DNA from: Inia geoffrensis
Taxonomy: Eukaryota; Chordata; Mammalia; Artiodactyla; Iniidae
Length of the DNA stretch: 64,000 nucleotides
Assembly: GCA_036417435.1 (NCBI GenBank)
Contig: CM070901.1
Coordinates: forward strand, 6,794,001-6,858,000
Direction of reading: 5' to 3'
Shown: in pieces, positions 10,926-21,600 of the stretch
How the letters are laid out: the number at the start of each line of letters is the position of its first letter
Position numbering within the stretch: the stretch's first letter is position 1
Notes under the pieces: generated by a model
Seen by the model: the letters and a program-made list of their open reading frames with translations, nothing else
What the model was told of the DNA's origin: nothing
The model's database searches: none
Program-made: the position numbers and the translations under genes

Positions 10926-12298
10926 AAAGTGGAAAAAAGGGGAAAAAGAAGAAAAATAAGGAAAGGGAGTCAACAGAGGGAAAGAAGAAAGGAGGAAGGA
11001 AGGGTTTCGAATGTACACAGGTATCAGGAGATGATGGGAGAGAAGCTCCTCTCCCCAGGCTTTAAAGAAGACATCTCTCCAGAGTCCACTACAGCAAGAA
11101 GGGGATGTCCTTTCTCTTCCCCATTCAACCAAAAGAGCCAATAGCATCCTAAATGTGGGCCAGGCTGCGCTCAGGTGTACACTTTTCCTTGGTTCCTCTA
11201 AACCAACCACCGCTGACACCCCCCATGGCTCAGGTGCCCTTCCTGTATCTCCTTCCACTTCTCTAAAGCATTTCCCTCTTCAAGTCCAGCCTGAGGCTCC
11301 AATCACACGCGGGGTCCACTGGGCAGGCCTCTGAGTTCTTAGAGCCTCCCTGTGAGTCCAGGCACTGAATCACACACCAGGGTTCCCCTCAGCACCATCA
11401 GGAAACTACGACGTAGGGATGGAGGATTTCTAGAACAACTTTACTCATAGACAGTTTCTTGGGTAAAGAAGTGACATTTTACAATCAAGCATTTTCAGTT
11501 TTTTCTTTGGTGGGGAAAATATTGACACATATAAGGCAATCATATTCTACTAAAGTATGTATTTCTCAAAGGACTCACTATTGAAAAAAAAATTTTAAGT
11601 ATAACTTTCCATGTTTTAATTGACTTTACTCCCAGACTTGTTTTCTTGCAAAAGCCTTCAGAAAATACCAAGAACCTACTTCATCTGGCAGTTTGCACAG
11701 CAACATGAGTGGAGATGCTCGTGTCACACTGCTTGGTTTCTCTGTCCCACCTTGCAAAGCACAACCTCCTCTCTGCCCTCCTGGGAAGGGAGCCAGTGCC
11801 CACTCTGAGCTCAATCCCGGGCGTAGATCTCTTGGTTCTGTCTTCACTGTATTCAGTGTTTCTTGCCCAGCACACAGAAACAGGGCCGGCACAAGTGATG
11901 GAAGACAGACTTTCCACAGGAGAAGGACATTTCGTTTTCTTAGCACAGAATCTGATAGTGAATATTAGCCTCAAAGGAGAAAGGTGGAGTGAATTTCCTC
12001 CATCTACCCCTGGAGGCTCCTCCTTTCTCGGACTCCTCCAGAACAGGGTGTGGCATGTGGGTACAACCAGGGGCTCCCTGCAAAAGGAAGGAGGCCTGCC
12101 CAGCAATAGGTGCTTCAGGTAAGGGGGGAGGACTCATCCTGAGGCTTTAATAGGAAACAGTTAGAATGAGGGAAGTGGCAGAGAGATGTATCATAACCAT
12201 TCAGAATGCTATGAGACCTACTAATAGATGAGATTTATTATTAAATGAAGTTGTAATTGACCCAGTAGTAGGGATTCTGAAACCCAGTTTTGTTCATT
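10926..12298. other. Mixed-composition intronic or intergenic stretch, no gene supported
   Basis: It begins with a purine-rich run (10925-11010), then GC-moderate DNA. Frames of 60-140 codons on both strands at 11620-12137 overlap one another and I could not match them to a family or to splice sites in phase with the minus-strand gene. It lies in the proposed intron between 8461 and 12907. Confidence 0.3.
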
Positions 12299-12308
12299 AA
12301 GAATCCAG

Positions 12309-12453
12309 CCATGGAGCAACTAAGCCCATGCGCCCCAACTACTGAAGCCCGTTCACCTAGAGCCTGTGCTCCGCAACAAGAGAAGCCACTGAAGTGAGAA
12401 GTCTGCGCACTGCAACGAAGATCCAACGCAGCCAAAAAAAAAAAAAAAAAAAA
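12309..12453 (+). repeat. CHR-2-like SINE, 5' truncated
   Basis: The sequence runs from GGAGCAACTAAGCCCATG through ACGAAGATCCAACGCAGCC to a poly(A) tail. It is flanked by a perfect AAGAATCCAG repeat (12299-12308 and 12454-12463). It lacks the tRNA head, which is common for this subfamily. Confidence 0.9.
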
Positions 12454-12906
12454 AAGAATCCAGTAAACATTTGCCTGAGTGGTGATAGGATTTGTTTTCC
12501 AGGTGAAATGAGGCTCACCTGGTATAAAATCAATGCACACACTGAAACTGTACAGTTTATTTACTTTTATATCCATACCCATTCATGATGCAATGGTGAT
12601 GGGAATATTTTTTAGAAAGTTGGTACCAGTAACAGTGACGTTTAGGGGAACATAAATCAAGGGAAACACAACACAAAAAATTCACATACACACACAGACT
12701 CATACCACTTATTTCACATACAGACACAGCCAGTCCCAGGCACACAAACCTACACCACCTAACCGTAATACAGCTTCTTCCTGGGACTACAGTAATTGGT
12801 TACATTACCTGTAAATCACTTTCTATCACCAGGACCCCTACTCTCATTCGCAGCACAAATTTGGAATCAGTGTGGCCTCTACACTAAGACCAGCAAGAAT
12901 GTCCCG

Positions 12907-12985
12907 CTTTCTCATCTTCAAAGTTTTTCCTCCCCAAGTGACTGATTCCAGAATACATACCATTTTCACGTTCTGTGAAGGCCAC
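12907..12985 (-). pseudogene. Duplicated 79-nt exon with destroyed splice donor
   Basis: The minus-strand acceptor ATTGCAG is intact and phase 0 is open for 26 codons, including ENGMYSGISHLGRKN. It pairs with the exon at 15400-15478 (KNSMYSEIPPLLRNN) at equal length. The donor that reads GAAG|GTGGGAC there reads AAAG|CGGGAC here, with one base lost and T changed to C, so no GT remains. If the exon were still joined, reading would run on through GHSCWS to a stop. Most likely it is now skipped or the allele is defective. Confidence 0.5.
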
Positions 12986-13244
12986 CTGCAATTACAGAAG
13001 AGAAAACACTGTGAGGATAAGATCACAGTGGTGCTCAGGTCTTTTGTTCATTTGGTGACAGTAGAAAACCTGATAAGAAACAGTGGTCCAGGGAACCCAG
13101 CAAGGGCTCTCAGAGCAAACCTACTCAGGCTGAAAGGCAAGAACTTTGCTTGGAGGATGGAACTTCCAAGTCCATTTAGGTTGGAAATTACAGAATTCTT
13201 TTCCTAGAGAGAGCTCCGTACTCTACAGGCTGTAATGGACGCTG

Positions 13245-13249
<5 letters not shown>

Positions 13250-13281
<32 letters not shown>

Positions 13282-13471
13282 GGTACGCGGGCCTCTCACT
13301 GCTGTGGCCTCTCCCGTTGCGGAGCACAGGCTCCGGACGCGCAGGCTCAGCAGCCATGGCTCGTGGGCCCAGCCGCTCCGCGGCATGTGGGATCCTCCCA
13401 GGCCGGGGCACGAACCCATGTCCCCTTCATCGGCAGGCGGACTCTCAACCACTGCGCCACCAGGGAAGCCC
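13250..13471 (-). repeat. CHR-type SINE (full length)
   Basis: A T run at the left and the inverted head CAGGGAAGCCC at the right give the full minus-strand SINE. The direct repeat GACGCTGTCAATTTT / GATGCTGTCAATTTT flanks it. It enlarges the intron of the 12.9-13.7 kb exon module compared with the 15.4-16.0 kb module, so it postdates the module duplication. Confidence 0.95.
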
Positions 13472-13662
13472 GGATGCTGTCAATTTTAATGTCCTGTGGA
13501 ATCAGGCACCATGAGTTGGTAATAGACTCTCACTCCACATTCTCCCAACCAAGGGAATTGTATGTATCTGGAATGAATACCCTCAAATATTCATAACTTA
13601 ATTCTACTGAAAGAGAAATAAAGCAATATTTCTATCTTAGACCAGAAAAAAATCCAGCTTAC

Positions 13663-13733
13663 CTTGGGGATACACAGCACCTCTTCTTCTGTCCTATCAC
13701 AGTGCAGGTCATCCGCCACATCCTCAGGGAGAG
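13663..13733 (-). CDS. Putative 71-nt exon of duplicated module (second copy), phase 1 to 0
   Basis: The acceptor is CTCTGTGTCCCTCCAG and the donor CCCAAG|GTAAGC on the minus strand. The exon encodes LPEDVADDLHCDRTEEEV and five more residues. It is the same length as its paralogue at 15947-16017 (PPEDLLEELPYVRAEEEA), and the flanking introns also align for more than 100 bases. Skipping it together with the damaged 79-nt exon next to it would keep the reading frame. Confidence 0.55.
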
Positions 13734-15399
13734 CTGGAGGGACACAGAGTAAGTGTCAGGACACTGGTGACGCTGCTCAGGAGTTACTCAGGGGCTTTCT
13801 TCTTGATGAGGACGTGGGGTCGTGTGTATGGATGTGGGAGGTTAGTAAGTGTGGGCTGAGCTGGTGTTGGGCCATCCTCTTTGGGGGATGAAGGAAGGCA
13901 AAGGACAAGAGGAAGGAAATGAAAACAGAGCTTTGGCTTCTAGCTAAGGGGAGCCTAATCAAAAGAGAAGAGTCGATCTAAAAAATGGTAAACCCTAAAA
14001 TGCATGCTCTGTTTCAATGACAGAGACCCATGACCCATCCTGCCTGTTTTGACCTTCTGCTAAATTGCCACTGTCTCTTGATTTTTCCCAGATCACTCTT
14101 CCCCCAGCATCCACAATTCCAGCTACTGTATTTATCATGTCTTGTATAATATTTTATAGTTGATTAACAGCAACCTCTATTAAAGGACTGAATTCAATCC
14201 TAGACAAAATATGCTACATTTATTCACTTATCACTTGTCTTAAAGAAAATCAAATACACAAGATTTGACAAAACTGAAATCCTACCATTTAGATACAGCC
14301 ACTATCAATCGTATCATATTTTTCTCCCAGTCTTTGTTTTCTATACAACGTACATATGTCCACTGAGTCAGGGGCTGTCCATACTCTAGGGAGCTGTTCC
14401 ATAAGTGGGACACTTCATTATGAAGAGGGAGCACGGACTGAGCACAGCTTGTCTCTAACCCAGCTGTGCAGGAGATTTGTACAGGCTAACAATCAGGTTG
14501 CACTTTGAGTCCTTGGGTGTGGGCTACAGGAGATGACCAATTCTAAGGCTTATGGTAATGTTATCCAATACAATAAAATATCTCCCTGATTCTTATCTGC
14601 TTTTGGCCTTGTTTAAGCAATGACACCAGCACTGACAGATAAGACCTGTACTGTATACATGGGGTCTCACACCTCTCAGAATCTGTGAGCTGACCAGGAG
14701 AATGCAGGTCCTGAGGTGAATTTCACACTAATGACTGTGCCAAAGTCAACTGATAAGTCCACCCATAGCTGCCCTGGGTTCTGTAGCCAATAAGGCCACC
14801 TGATGGGCAAGGTCTGGACCTTTGGAGATGCTAGTACTTCCAGCTATGGACACGGATGCAGGGACTCCCTTGCTCCATGACTGAGGATCCCTTGGCTGAG
14901 TGGTAAGTGCAGGTCAGGGATCCAGAGCATCCACATTGGGACCCACCCCTGGGTTCTCAGCTTGGCTTTTCCACTTAGGAGGTCAACAGCTTAGAACATT
15001 TATCTCGGCACCATCTCCTTCTGAGGAAAAGGAATATTAACCAAACCTGGGCAACAGCTGTGTTGAGGGAAGAACAAGGTAACGTACAGTGTGCAGTGGT
15101 GATGAGATTTTGACAGGTGAATTGTGCTGTGTAAGAGGGAAATATCTCCTGAGAAAACACACACACACTCACGCATGCAGGTTCACAATCACACCACATA
15201 GGCTCACACATGGACCCCACCCCAACCCTGATACACAAAAACCCACATCATCTAAATGATGCTGTTACTTCCAGGACCATAGAACTTGGGCATGGCTCTT
15301 TACTGGGAAATCAGTTTCTAGCTCTACACCCCCAGCCCTCATCCCTGTAGGGACCCTGAATCAGGGGGTCTCTCCAAGCAAAGCCAGCAAGAGTCCCAC
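13734..15399. other. Intron of the minus-strand gene; no further exon seen
   Basis: The part next to 13733 aligns with the sequence next to 16017 (shared GTAAGTGTCAGGACACTGGTGA block on the plus strand), marking the extent of the exon-module duplication. The rest is moderately AT-rich, with a short CA-rich run near 15160. No repeat can be named with confidence. Confidence 0.4.
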
Positions 15400-15478
15400 C
15401 TTCTTCATCAACTAGATTGTTCCTCAGCAGAGGGGGGATCTCTGAATACATACTGTTTTTCTTTGCTGTCTCATCCAC
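15400..15478 (-). CDS. Putative 79-nt exon of duplicated module (first copy), phase 0 to 1
   Basis: The minus-strand acceptor TAATCACAG and donor GAAG|GTGGGAC bracket 26 open codons: VDETAKKNSMYSEIPPLL and then RNNLVDEE. The YSEI tyrosine motif resembles an SH2-binding or sorting site, though a strict ITIM (I/V/L/SxYxxI/V/L) is matched only loosely by SMYSEI. The previous exon ends in phase 0 and the next candidate exons start in phase 1, so the frame is continuous. Confidence 0.55.
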
Positions 15479-15946
15479 CTGTGATTAGAGAATAGAAAAC
15501 AGTGTAAGGATCTCAGCATCCTGTGCTCTGTGGACACAGGTATTTCATCACTTTTTTGTCCTCAGAAAACCAAATGGGAAACTGTTGTTGAGTCAATGGC
15601 CCCAAAAGAAAACAGAGAAGACAGCTGTGGGAAAGGCTGGAGCTTTGCCTGGAAGATCTCTCAGGTCCATTTTGAGGAGCAAATACAAAATTCTATTTTA
15701 AGGAGGGAAATTTTCTGCTGAGGCAAGTGTGTCTGACCATACAGTTTCTAACTGATGTTGTCATTTTTTAAATGGCCTTTTGAATGAGTTATCTGTTGGG
15801 AAAGACCTTCAATCAACATTCATCCAACCAAGCAAAATTGTATACATCAGCTGTCTTGAACATTGTAGATCTTCATACCTGAAATCAATTGGAAAAGAAA
15901 AGAAATGAAGCAAACTTTTAATCTCTGATAAATAAGGGGAGCTTAC

Positions 15947-16017
15947 CCTGGAGGGAGATGGAGCCTCTTCCTCTGCCCTCACATAGGGCAGTTCCTCCAA
16001 TAGGTCCTCAGGGGGCT
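15947..16017 (-). CDS. Putative 71-nt exon of duplicated module (first copy), phase 1 to 0
   Basis: The acceptor is TCTGTGTCCTCCTAG and the donor TCCAGG|GTAAGC on the minus strand, both strong. The 23 codons read PPEDLLEELPYVRAEEEA then PSPSR; the first two bases join a G from the exon at 17513-17641 to give Glu. An LPYVRA motif and a run of Glu are notable. Paralogue: 13663-13733. Confidence 0.6.
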
Positions 16018-16434
16018 CTAGGAGGACACAGAGTAAGTGTCAGGACACTGGTGATGCTGTCCAGGAATTACTCAGAGAGCCTCCTTAATGTGGACGCAGG
16101 GTGGGAGTGTATGGATGCAGGTGGTTAATGAGTATGGACTGAGGTGCTGCTGGACAAACCTCCCTGGTGGGTGGAGGAAGGCAAAGGGGAGGAACATTTC
16201 AGATATGAGGAAGAGAACCTTTAGCTTTCTAGCTGTAGGGAACCTAATCAATTTGAAAGGGTCAGTCTGAAAAAGCTTAAACACTAACATTGCACTATGT
16301 TTCAGTATAGAGTCCCACGCCTCCTCTGCCCATTTTAAAGTCCTTCCAAATCCCCCTTCTCCTTGAAATGTTACAAGACTATTTCAGCTTCCTTATAATC
16401 AAATATGTTGCTCCTTCATTCATCGTCCATTCTG

Positions 16435-16960
16435 TTGGATTTTTTATTTATTGTGATGAAATATACATAATATTTATGCTTTTCATAATTTTTAAGTATA
16501 CGGTTCAGTAGCATTTCTTACTTTCACAATGCTGTGTACCCATCAACACAATCTACATCTTAATCTTTTTGATCATTTCAGCATAACCTCTGTACCCATT
16601 AAATCGTAATCCACCTTACTCCTGACTCCTGGCCTTGGTAATTTCTACTTCCGGTGTCTGTGAGTTTGCCTACACTAGCTACCTCATACAAGTAGAATCA
16701 TATAATATTTGTCTTTCTGTGCCTGCCTTATTTCACTAACAATATTTTTTATATTATTTGGATCATTCATTTTGTAGCATAAGTCAATCTTTAATTCCTT
16801 TTTATGGTTGAAAATTATTCCATTCTGTGTATATATCACATTTTATTTATTCATTCATCACCTGATGGACTTTGGATTGTTTCTATCTTTTGGCTACTAA
16901 GAATAATGTTACTATGAACATTAGTGTACAGATTTCTGTATGGCACCATAGTGGTGACAA
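16435..16960 (-). repeat. LINE-1 3' UTR fragment
   Basis: TTTATTGTGATGAAATATACATAA and the later CCTCATACAAGTAGAATCATA and TGGTTGAAAATTATTCCATTC blocks are the minus-strand 3' UTR and ORF2 end of an old L1 (L1MA/L1MB-like). It lies in the intron between 16017 and 17513. Confidence 0.85.
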
Positions 16961-17512
16961 ATAATATTGTACATATTTCAAATATCATTGAATATAACAA
17001 CACAAGGTGTGACTCTTAGGTGAACTATGGACTTTTAATTAATAAAAATATACTTACATTGTTTCACTAATTGTAACAAATGTACCACACATATGTTATA
17101 TATTATTAATAGCTGAAACTGGAGTGATAGGATACAGGAATTTTCTGTATTGCCCGTACAACTTTTACGTCAATATAATCCTGTTCTAAATAATGTCTAA
17201 TAATTTAAAGAAACCTTGAAACATGGTTTCAGGGAGGGATGTGTTGTTGCTAACATTCAAAAATCAGCTAATGTCTAAACCATAACTAGAGACCATCTTC
17301 ACTCTTAAACATGAACCAAATGTTGAATTTTAAATGCATGTTTACTTCCATGGTTAAAACAGTGCCAGCCCGCTTAGTAAGTTTCAATTTGAACACATGA
17401 AATAAAAGAAGAATACTGCTTAATATTTCATAGTTTTTTCTTAAATATGAGGCACTGAATAAACTAGAATAATTATTCTTGAGTGAACCTAATGAGAAAT
17501 TTTCCACAGTAC

Positions 17513-17641
17513 CTTCAGCTGGGTCATTTATAGGGTGCACCCTAAAATGTGGCCGGATGTGGATCCTTTTCACCCAGCCTGGGGTTGATATTCTTGGCCT
17601 CAGATCAGTGTTTCTTCTTCTCGCATTCTGGAAGCAGAATC
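17513..17641 (-). CDS. Putative 129-nt exon, basic segment, phase 1 to 1
   Basis: The minus-strand acceptor is ATTTCCCAG and the donor GCTGAAG|GTACTG. In phase 1 it encodes 42 residues with no stop, starting FCFQNARRRNTDLRPRIST and ending INDPAE. The cluster of Arg near the start would suit the inner side of a membrane segment, but no membrane helix lies in this exon. It is the most 5' exon I can place; upstream exons must lie beyond 17641 or outside the window. The family was not recognised. Confidence 0.5.
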
Positions 17642-20600
17642 CTGGGAAATGCATTACAATAGAGACAACTATTGACATCTTGCTGGCAGAAGACCATGGG
17701 GAAATTAGCAATAATTTATTCACAGTTCAATCCTTTGGTCCCTTTCCTCACCAGCTGCCCAGCAGAGCCTCCTGAATCAAAGTTGGGCTTAGGAAGATCT
17801 TGCAGTTTGGTGTGCAATGAAAACACCCAACAGACAGGTTTTGTGGGCAAATATCTTTATTTAACTGAGAACGTCTAGAAACTCAGCCATCCACTGGGAC
17901 CATGACTGATGGACTGGATTCAAATCCCGTTTAGAAGAAGCATGTACTTGGGAAAGATATGTAGATCCCTCTTTGGTTCAGTTCCCTGTTCTGAGATGTA
18001 GAAATGTTAATATGGCCTACTTTTAGCATTATGTCATGTGGCCAAAAATGATTAAATACAGGTAAAATATTTGGAAAATAAAGGACCGGTACTTCACAAA
18101 TGCTCTATAAGTGTTCAATCCTGAATGATGGCAAGAATAAGCTGGACATTTCGTAGCTGTTGAAAGCAGAGAGGGGATTTGACGGCTCCAAGTAAAGGGG
18201 GGATTCAAGATTACTCTTCAACTTTTTCATGGGAACAATCCTTTACAGTTCATGGAGAATATCCATTATCATGTCTGACACCCAGCCCTGTTGGGGGTGA
18301 AGGGGAGGGCAAAGTGGGGTCTGTAACCCATATGTTATGGTGGAGGGTGTGGAAATTTAGAGAGATAAGTGACTGTCCAAGAGTCACAACCATGATGAAT
18401 GATGGATCTGGGACAGGACAGACCCCTGGACCCCTGAACCTGGAGTTCCCCTTACTCTCTCTCTCAAATTCTCCTGCCCCAAGTTTTCTGTGGGTGAGAG
18501 CTGATGCCCTGGAGGAGCTGCCTGAGCCTAGAAAAGAACCCAAATCCTTACCCTACTTTTTGTCTCTATATTTCAATCTCTCATCCAAAATACAACAGTT
18601 TCTCCCAAACAAAGCCCCCCTGAAGGACCACAGGAATTCCAACTGTGTCCATTCTCCCCAGCCTCTTCATATTGTCAACTATCTCACAAGCATCCTTCAC
18701 AATGGCCAGCTCACCATGCTGAGTGACCAGTGGTCTGTTACGCTGCTAGGTTGGCTCAGAGCTCAGAACCTTCTAAGCAAAAGGCCACATGACGGCTCTA
18801 CCAAGAATCAGCTTCCCTTCAGTTGACCAAGTTTGGATGAGTAGTTATCATGAATTAACTGGGGAGGTGGCCATCTGTGCTGGGCTTTGGTGGCTTAATT
18901 AAGTCTGTGATGCTCAAAGTCTCACTGACAATTGATCTGAGCACCCATTCGAGCAGCCTGGACCAAGGGCTTGCTAAGAATGGGCAAGCGTTCAAGTCTT
19001 TCCTCACTAAAATTCTGGCTCTATAAACTCATCATTCTCTAGGCCCTGTAGTGGAAGGTAATAGAATCCCACATTCTTTTTGAAAGTCATCTCCATACTC
19101 AGAGGCTGGAAACCCCACCCCAGGATTCTCCTTGAGAATCACCAGACAGACCCTCCTTCCCTCAGTGACCAAATGTTCATTCCACTAATGTGACGGCCTG
19201 GCCTTTCTCACCAAACTCCCTGGCAGCCGCCAAACAGCCAGTGATCTTGTCCACAGCAACCCATAGAAATCCAACCAGTGAATCCCAGTTTCTTTCCTTT
19301 ATAAAACTTTCTGGATTTAGACCTTGAATATCTGGTTTCAGATTTTGACAGCTACATTTAGAAGAGCCGAGCTGTAATTCCCCTTTCCTCCTATAATGAC
19401 CATTGCTGAGGAGATATGACAATTCTCCTGCTTCAGTAAAAGCATAATGAGTGAGTTCCCTTTATCTGTTCTCTGGTAGAGTGTGTACAAAATTGGCATT
19501 TGGAGATAGTATGTTTTTCTAAATTTAGGAAAATATTTAAGGCAGCTGGCTTGACAGAAGAATCAAAAATATAACTTAATACAACTATAAAATATATTTA
19601 TAACTCTGTAGATAAATGTGGTAGAAATGAAAAAAGAAAAAAAAGTGATGAGGAACGTATGTCAGTAAAATTTAACCAGCCCATTTGAAGGAAAAGCCTT
19701 CAGAGGATGCATATGAACCTACCTCCAGAACAATTCAGATTGCCCATTTTCAAACTCTCAAGGGGTGCAAGTGAGAGCTTCTCACCTGTCACCGTATGTG
19801 AACCTCTCAGTTCACAGAGTGGCGGTTGGAACGGAATGCCAAGATGTGTATTATCATATTACCATAGTGACAGGTCACAATAAAACTCTCATAATGAACT
19901 GGACTCTGCACAGGATGGGTCCAACTGCTGCTGTCTAGAAGGTGTGTTTCCAAGGACAAGTTTGGCTCTTCAGAGTAAACATTTTATTTCCGAAATTGAA
20001 TCTCAGGCGCACAATTTACTCTCTGATTAAGAAAATAATTTGTATGGGAGAAAATAATCTGCCCCCCAAATACAGTTGATAGTGAACATTTCAGGGTGAA
20101 GATGAACAAAGGTAACACGTTGAGAATAAAAAGAGGTTCTATTCTTGACTGAAATAGCATCCTGTTGCTGAACGCAAGTCCATGTGCCTGACAAACAGTG
20201 AGGCCAAACAATACCAACATGTCGAGTTTGGAGCACTGGAGCAGAGAAAGGTTTACTGCAGGGCCAGGCGAGGAGATGGGCGGCTCATGCCTTAGAAAAC
20301 TCTGAACTCCCCAAAAGCTTTCAGCAAAGCCCTTTCATGGGAAAGGTAAGGGAGGGGTATGGTTAGTTGCTTCAAACTTCTAAGGTCAGATCCTTTTTTT
20401 CTTGAAGTCAGGTCATGGTCAGGTCACAATGTTCCTGTAAGCCTCCATCAAAACAAATGTTACTCTCTGTACGGACAAGAAAGGGCAAGGTCCCAAGGCT
20501 CAACCCTTGCCCTCCAGGGTCCAGGTCCTGGCCAAGAGGAGGGGGACCGTGCGCACGCTGGTTACCCTGCCCGGGAGTGTCTGTCCATCAACCAGTCTGG

Positions 20601-20929
20601 GTCCTCCCACCAGTGCCCAGGCCTGCTTGAAGAAGCAGAGCTCAGGTGGCAGTGCCCTCCAGGCCAGGTCCCCAGACCCTGCCCAGCCTTCATCACTGAG
20701 AGAGCCAGGCGCCCAGGACCCTGCGGGCCCTCAGGCTTTTCCTTTAAACTGGAGAGAATCATTTGTAGCAAATACCAGTCAGGTGAATTCCCAGCTGCCA
20801 ACAATTGCCCTTCTTTGAGAACAGCCCAACCAGAGGCGGACCTTAAGTAATGATGTGCAAAGTCCTTGCAGCTGAACCCTGACCTCTGGCCACCTCCTGG
20901 GGTGGAAAACTGATCAAAGCTGGACCAAA
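17642..20929. other. Non-coding stretch with MIR-like pieces and an LTR-like segment
   Basis: MIR-like sequence is visible around 18320-18420 (AGAGATAAGTGACTGTCCAAGAGTCAC) and weakly near 17990-18130. An open frame spans 18179-18826 on the plus strand, but it crosses the MIR and has no splice or start context, so it is not called. The stretch 20220-20400 (GGTTTACTGCAGGGCCAGGC region) looks like an artiodactyl LTR-type repeat, uncertainly. Confidence 0.35.
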
Positions 20930-21139
20930 TTTTTTTGTGTGTGTGTGCTGTATGCTGGGCCTCTCACCGTTGCGACCTCTCCAGCTGTGGAGCACAGGCT
21001 CCGGATGCGCAGGCTCAGCGGCCATGGCTCACGGGCCCAGCCGCTCCGCGGCATGTGGGATCTTCCCGGACCGGGGCACGAACCCGCGTCCCCTGCATCG
21101 GCAGGCGGACTCCCAACCACTGCACCACCAGGGAAGCCC
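20930..21139 (-). repeat. CHR-type SINE with a GT-rich instead of A-rich tail
   Basis: The minus-strand head CAGGGAAGCCCC is at the right and the body is complete. At the left the tail reads as a short T run then TGTGTGTGTG. The direct repeat CTGGACCAA flanks both ends. Confidence 0.9.
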
Positions 21140-21189
21140 CTGGACCAAGTTTTGAAACTTGAGCAGAGTCTGAAGCCGGCTGAAGCTCT

Positions 21190-21600
21190 TACCTGGATGA
21201 CAGTGTCTGTGTACTCCAGGTGCTGAGGCCTCTGTGCACCATGACCCATGGGGACCGCTGCTGCCATTTTAGGTCGCCGAGGCAGGGACGTGGGGAGGTT
21301 CATGACTGCTTCGAGGCCTGGGCCTGGCGGGTGGGCCGCCTTGCCAAGGGCTCTGGAGCGCCGCGGGACACGGCCCTCAGCCTGTCACCAGCTCACCCGG
21401 CTGCCAGAGGCCGAAAGGCCTGGAGGGCCCCGGAGAGGTGGCTGCAGTCTTCCTCTCACTGCACTCTGCCATGAGGACCACGGCCAGGTAGAGGAGGACC
21501 TCCAACCACGGCGCTAAGGGCCTTGCAGTAAAGGTCTCGCGCTGATAGGGGTTGGACGCCTGCCCCGCCCCTATTACAATCTCCACCCATTTCTACTCTT
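21190..21600. promoter_or_regulatory. CpG-richer patch with a GC box (possible promoter or retrocopy)
   Basis: CpG dinucleotides (for example GGTCGCCGAGG, GAGCGCCGCGGG, AAAGGTCTCGCGCTG) are far denser here than in surrounding DNA. A GGGGCGGGGC Sp1-type box sits on the minus strand at about 21566-21575. Minus-strand splice-donor-like sequences occur (TCCAG|GTAAGAGC near 21191; GCCGG|GTGAGC near 21400), with a 69-codon frame containing a hydrophobic stretch LEVLLYLAVVLMA. It could be the promoter and first exon of the minus-strand gene, or an old retrocopy; neither is shown. Confidence 0.3.

Noticed and set aside
13235..13514. Sets of 60-130 codon frames on both strands at 13.2, 21.0, 23.8, 25.4, 30.9, 36.9, 42.0 and 53.7 kb with shared peptides.
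   Set aside because: All are translations of the same CHR SINE; the repeated peptides reflect copies of one non-coding element.
18179..18826. The longest plus-strand open frame outside repeats in the left half (215 codons).
   Set aside because: It runs across a MIR-like segment, has no recognisable domain, codon pattern or splice or start context, and its composition changes along its length. Most likely a chance frame.
20359..20850. A 163-codon plus-strand frame in GC-richer DNA.
   Set aside because: Overlapping frames of similar length exist on both strands, no homology is evident, and the left part resembles an LTR-type repeat.
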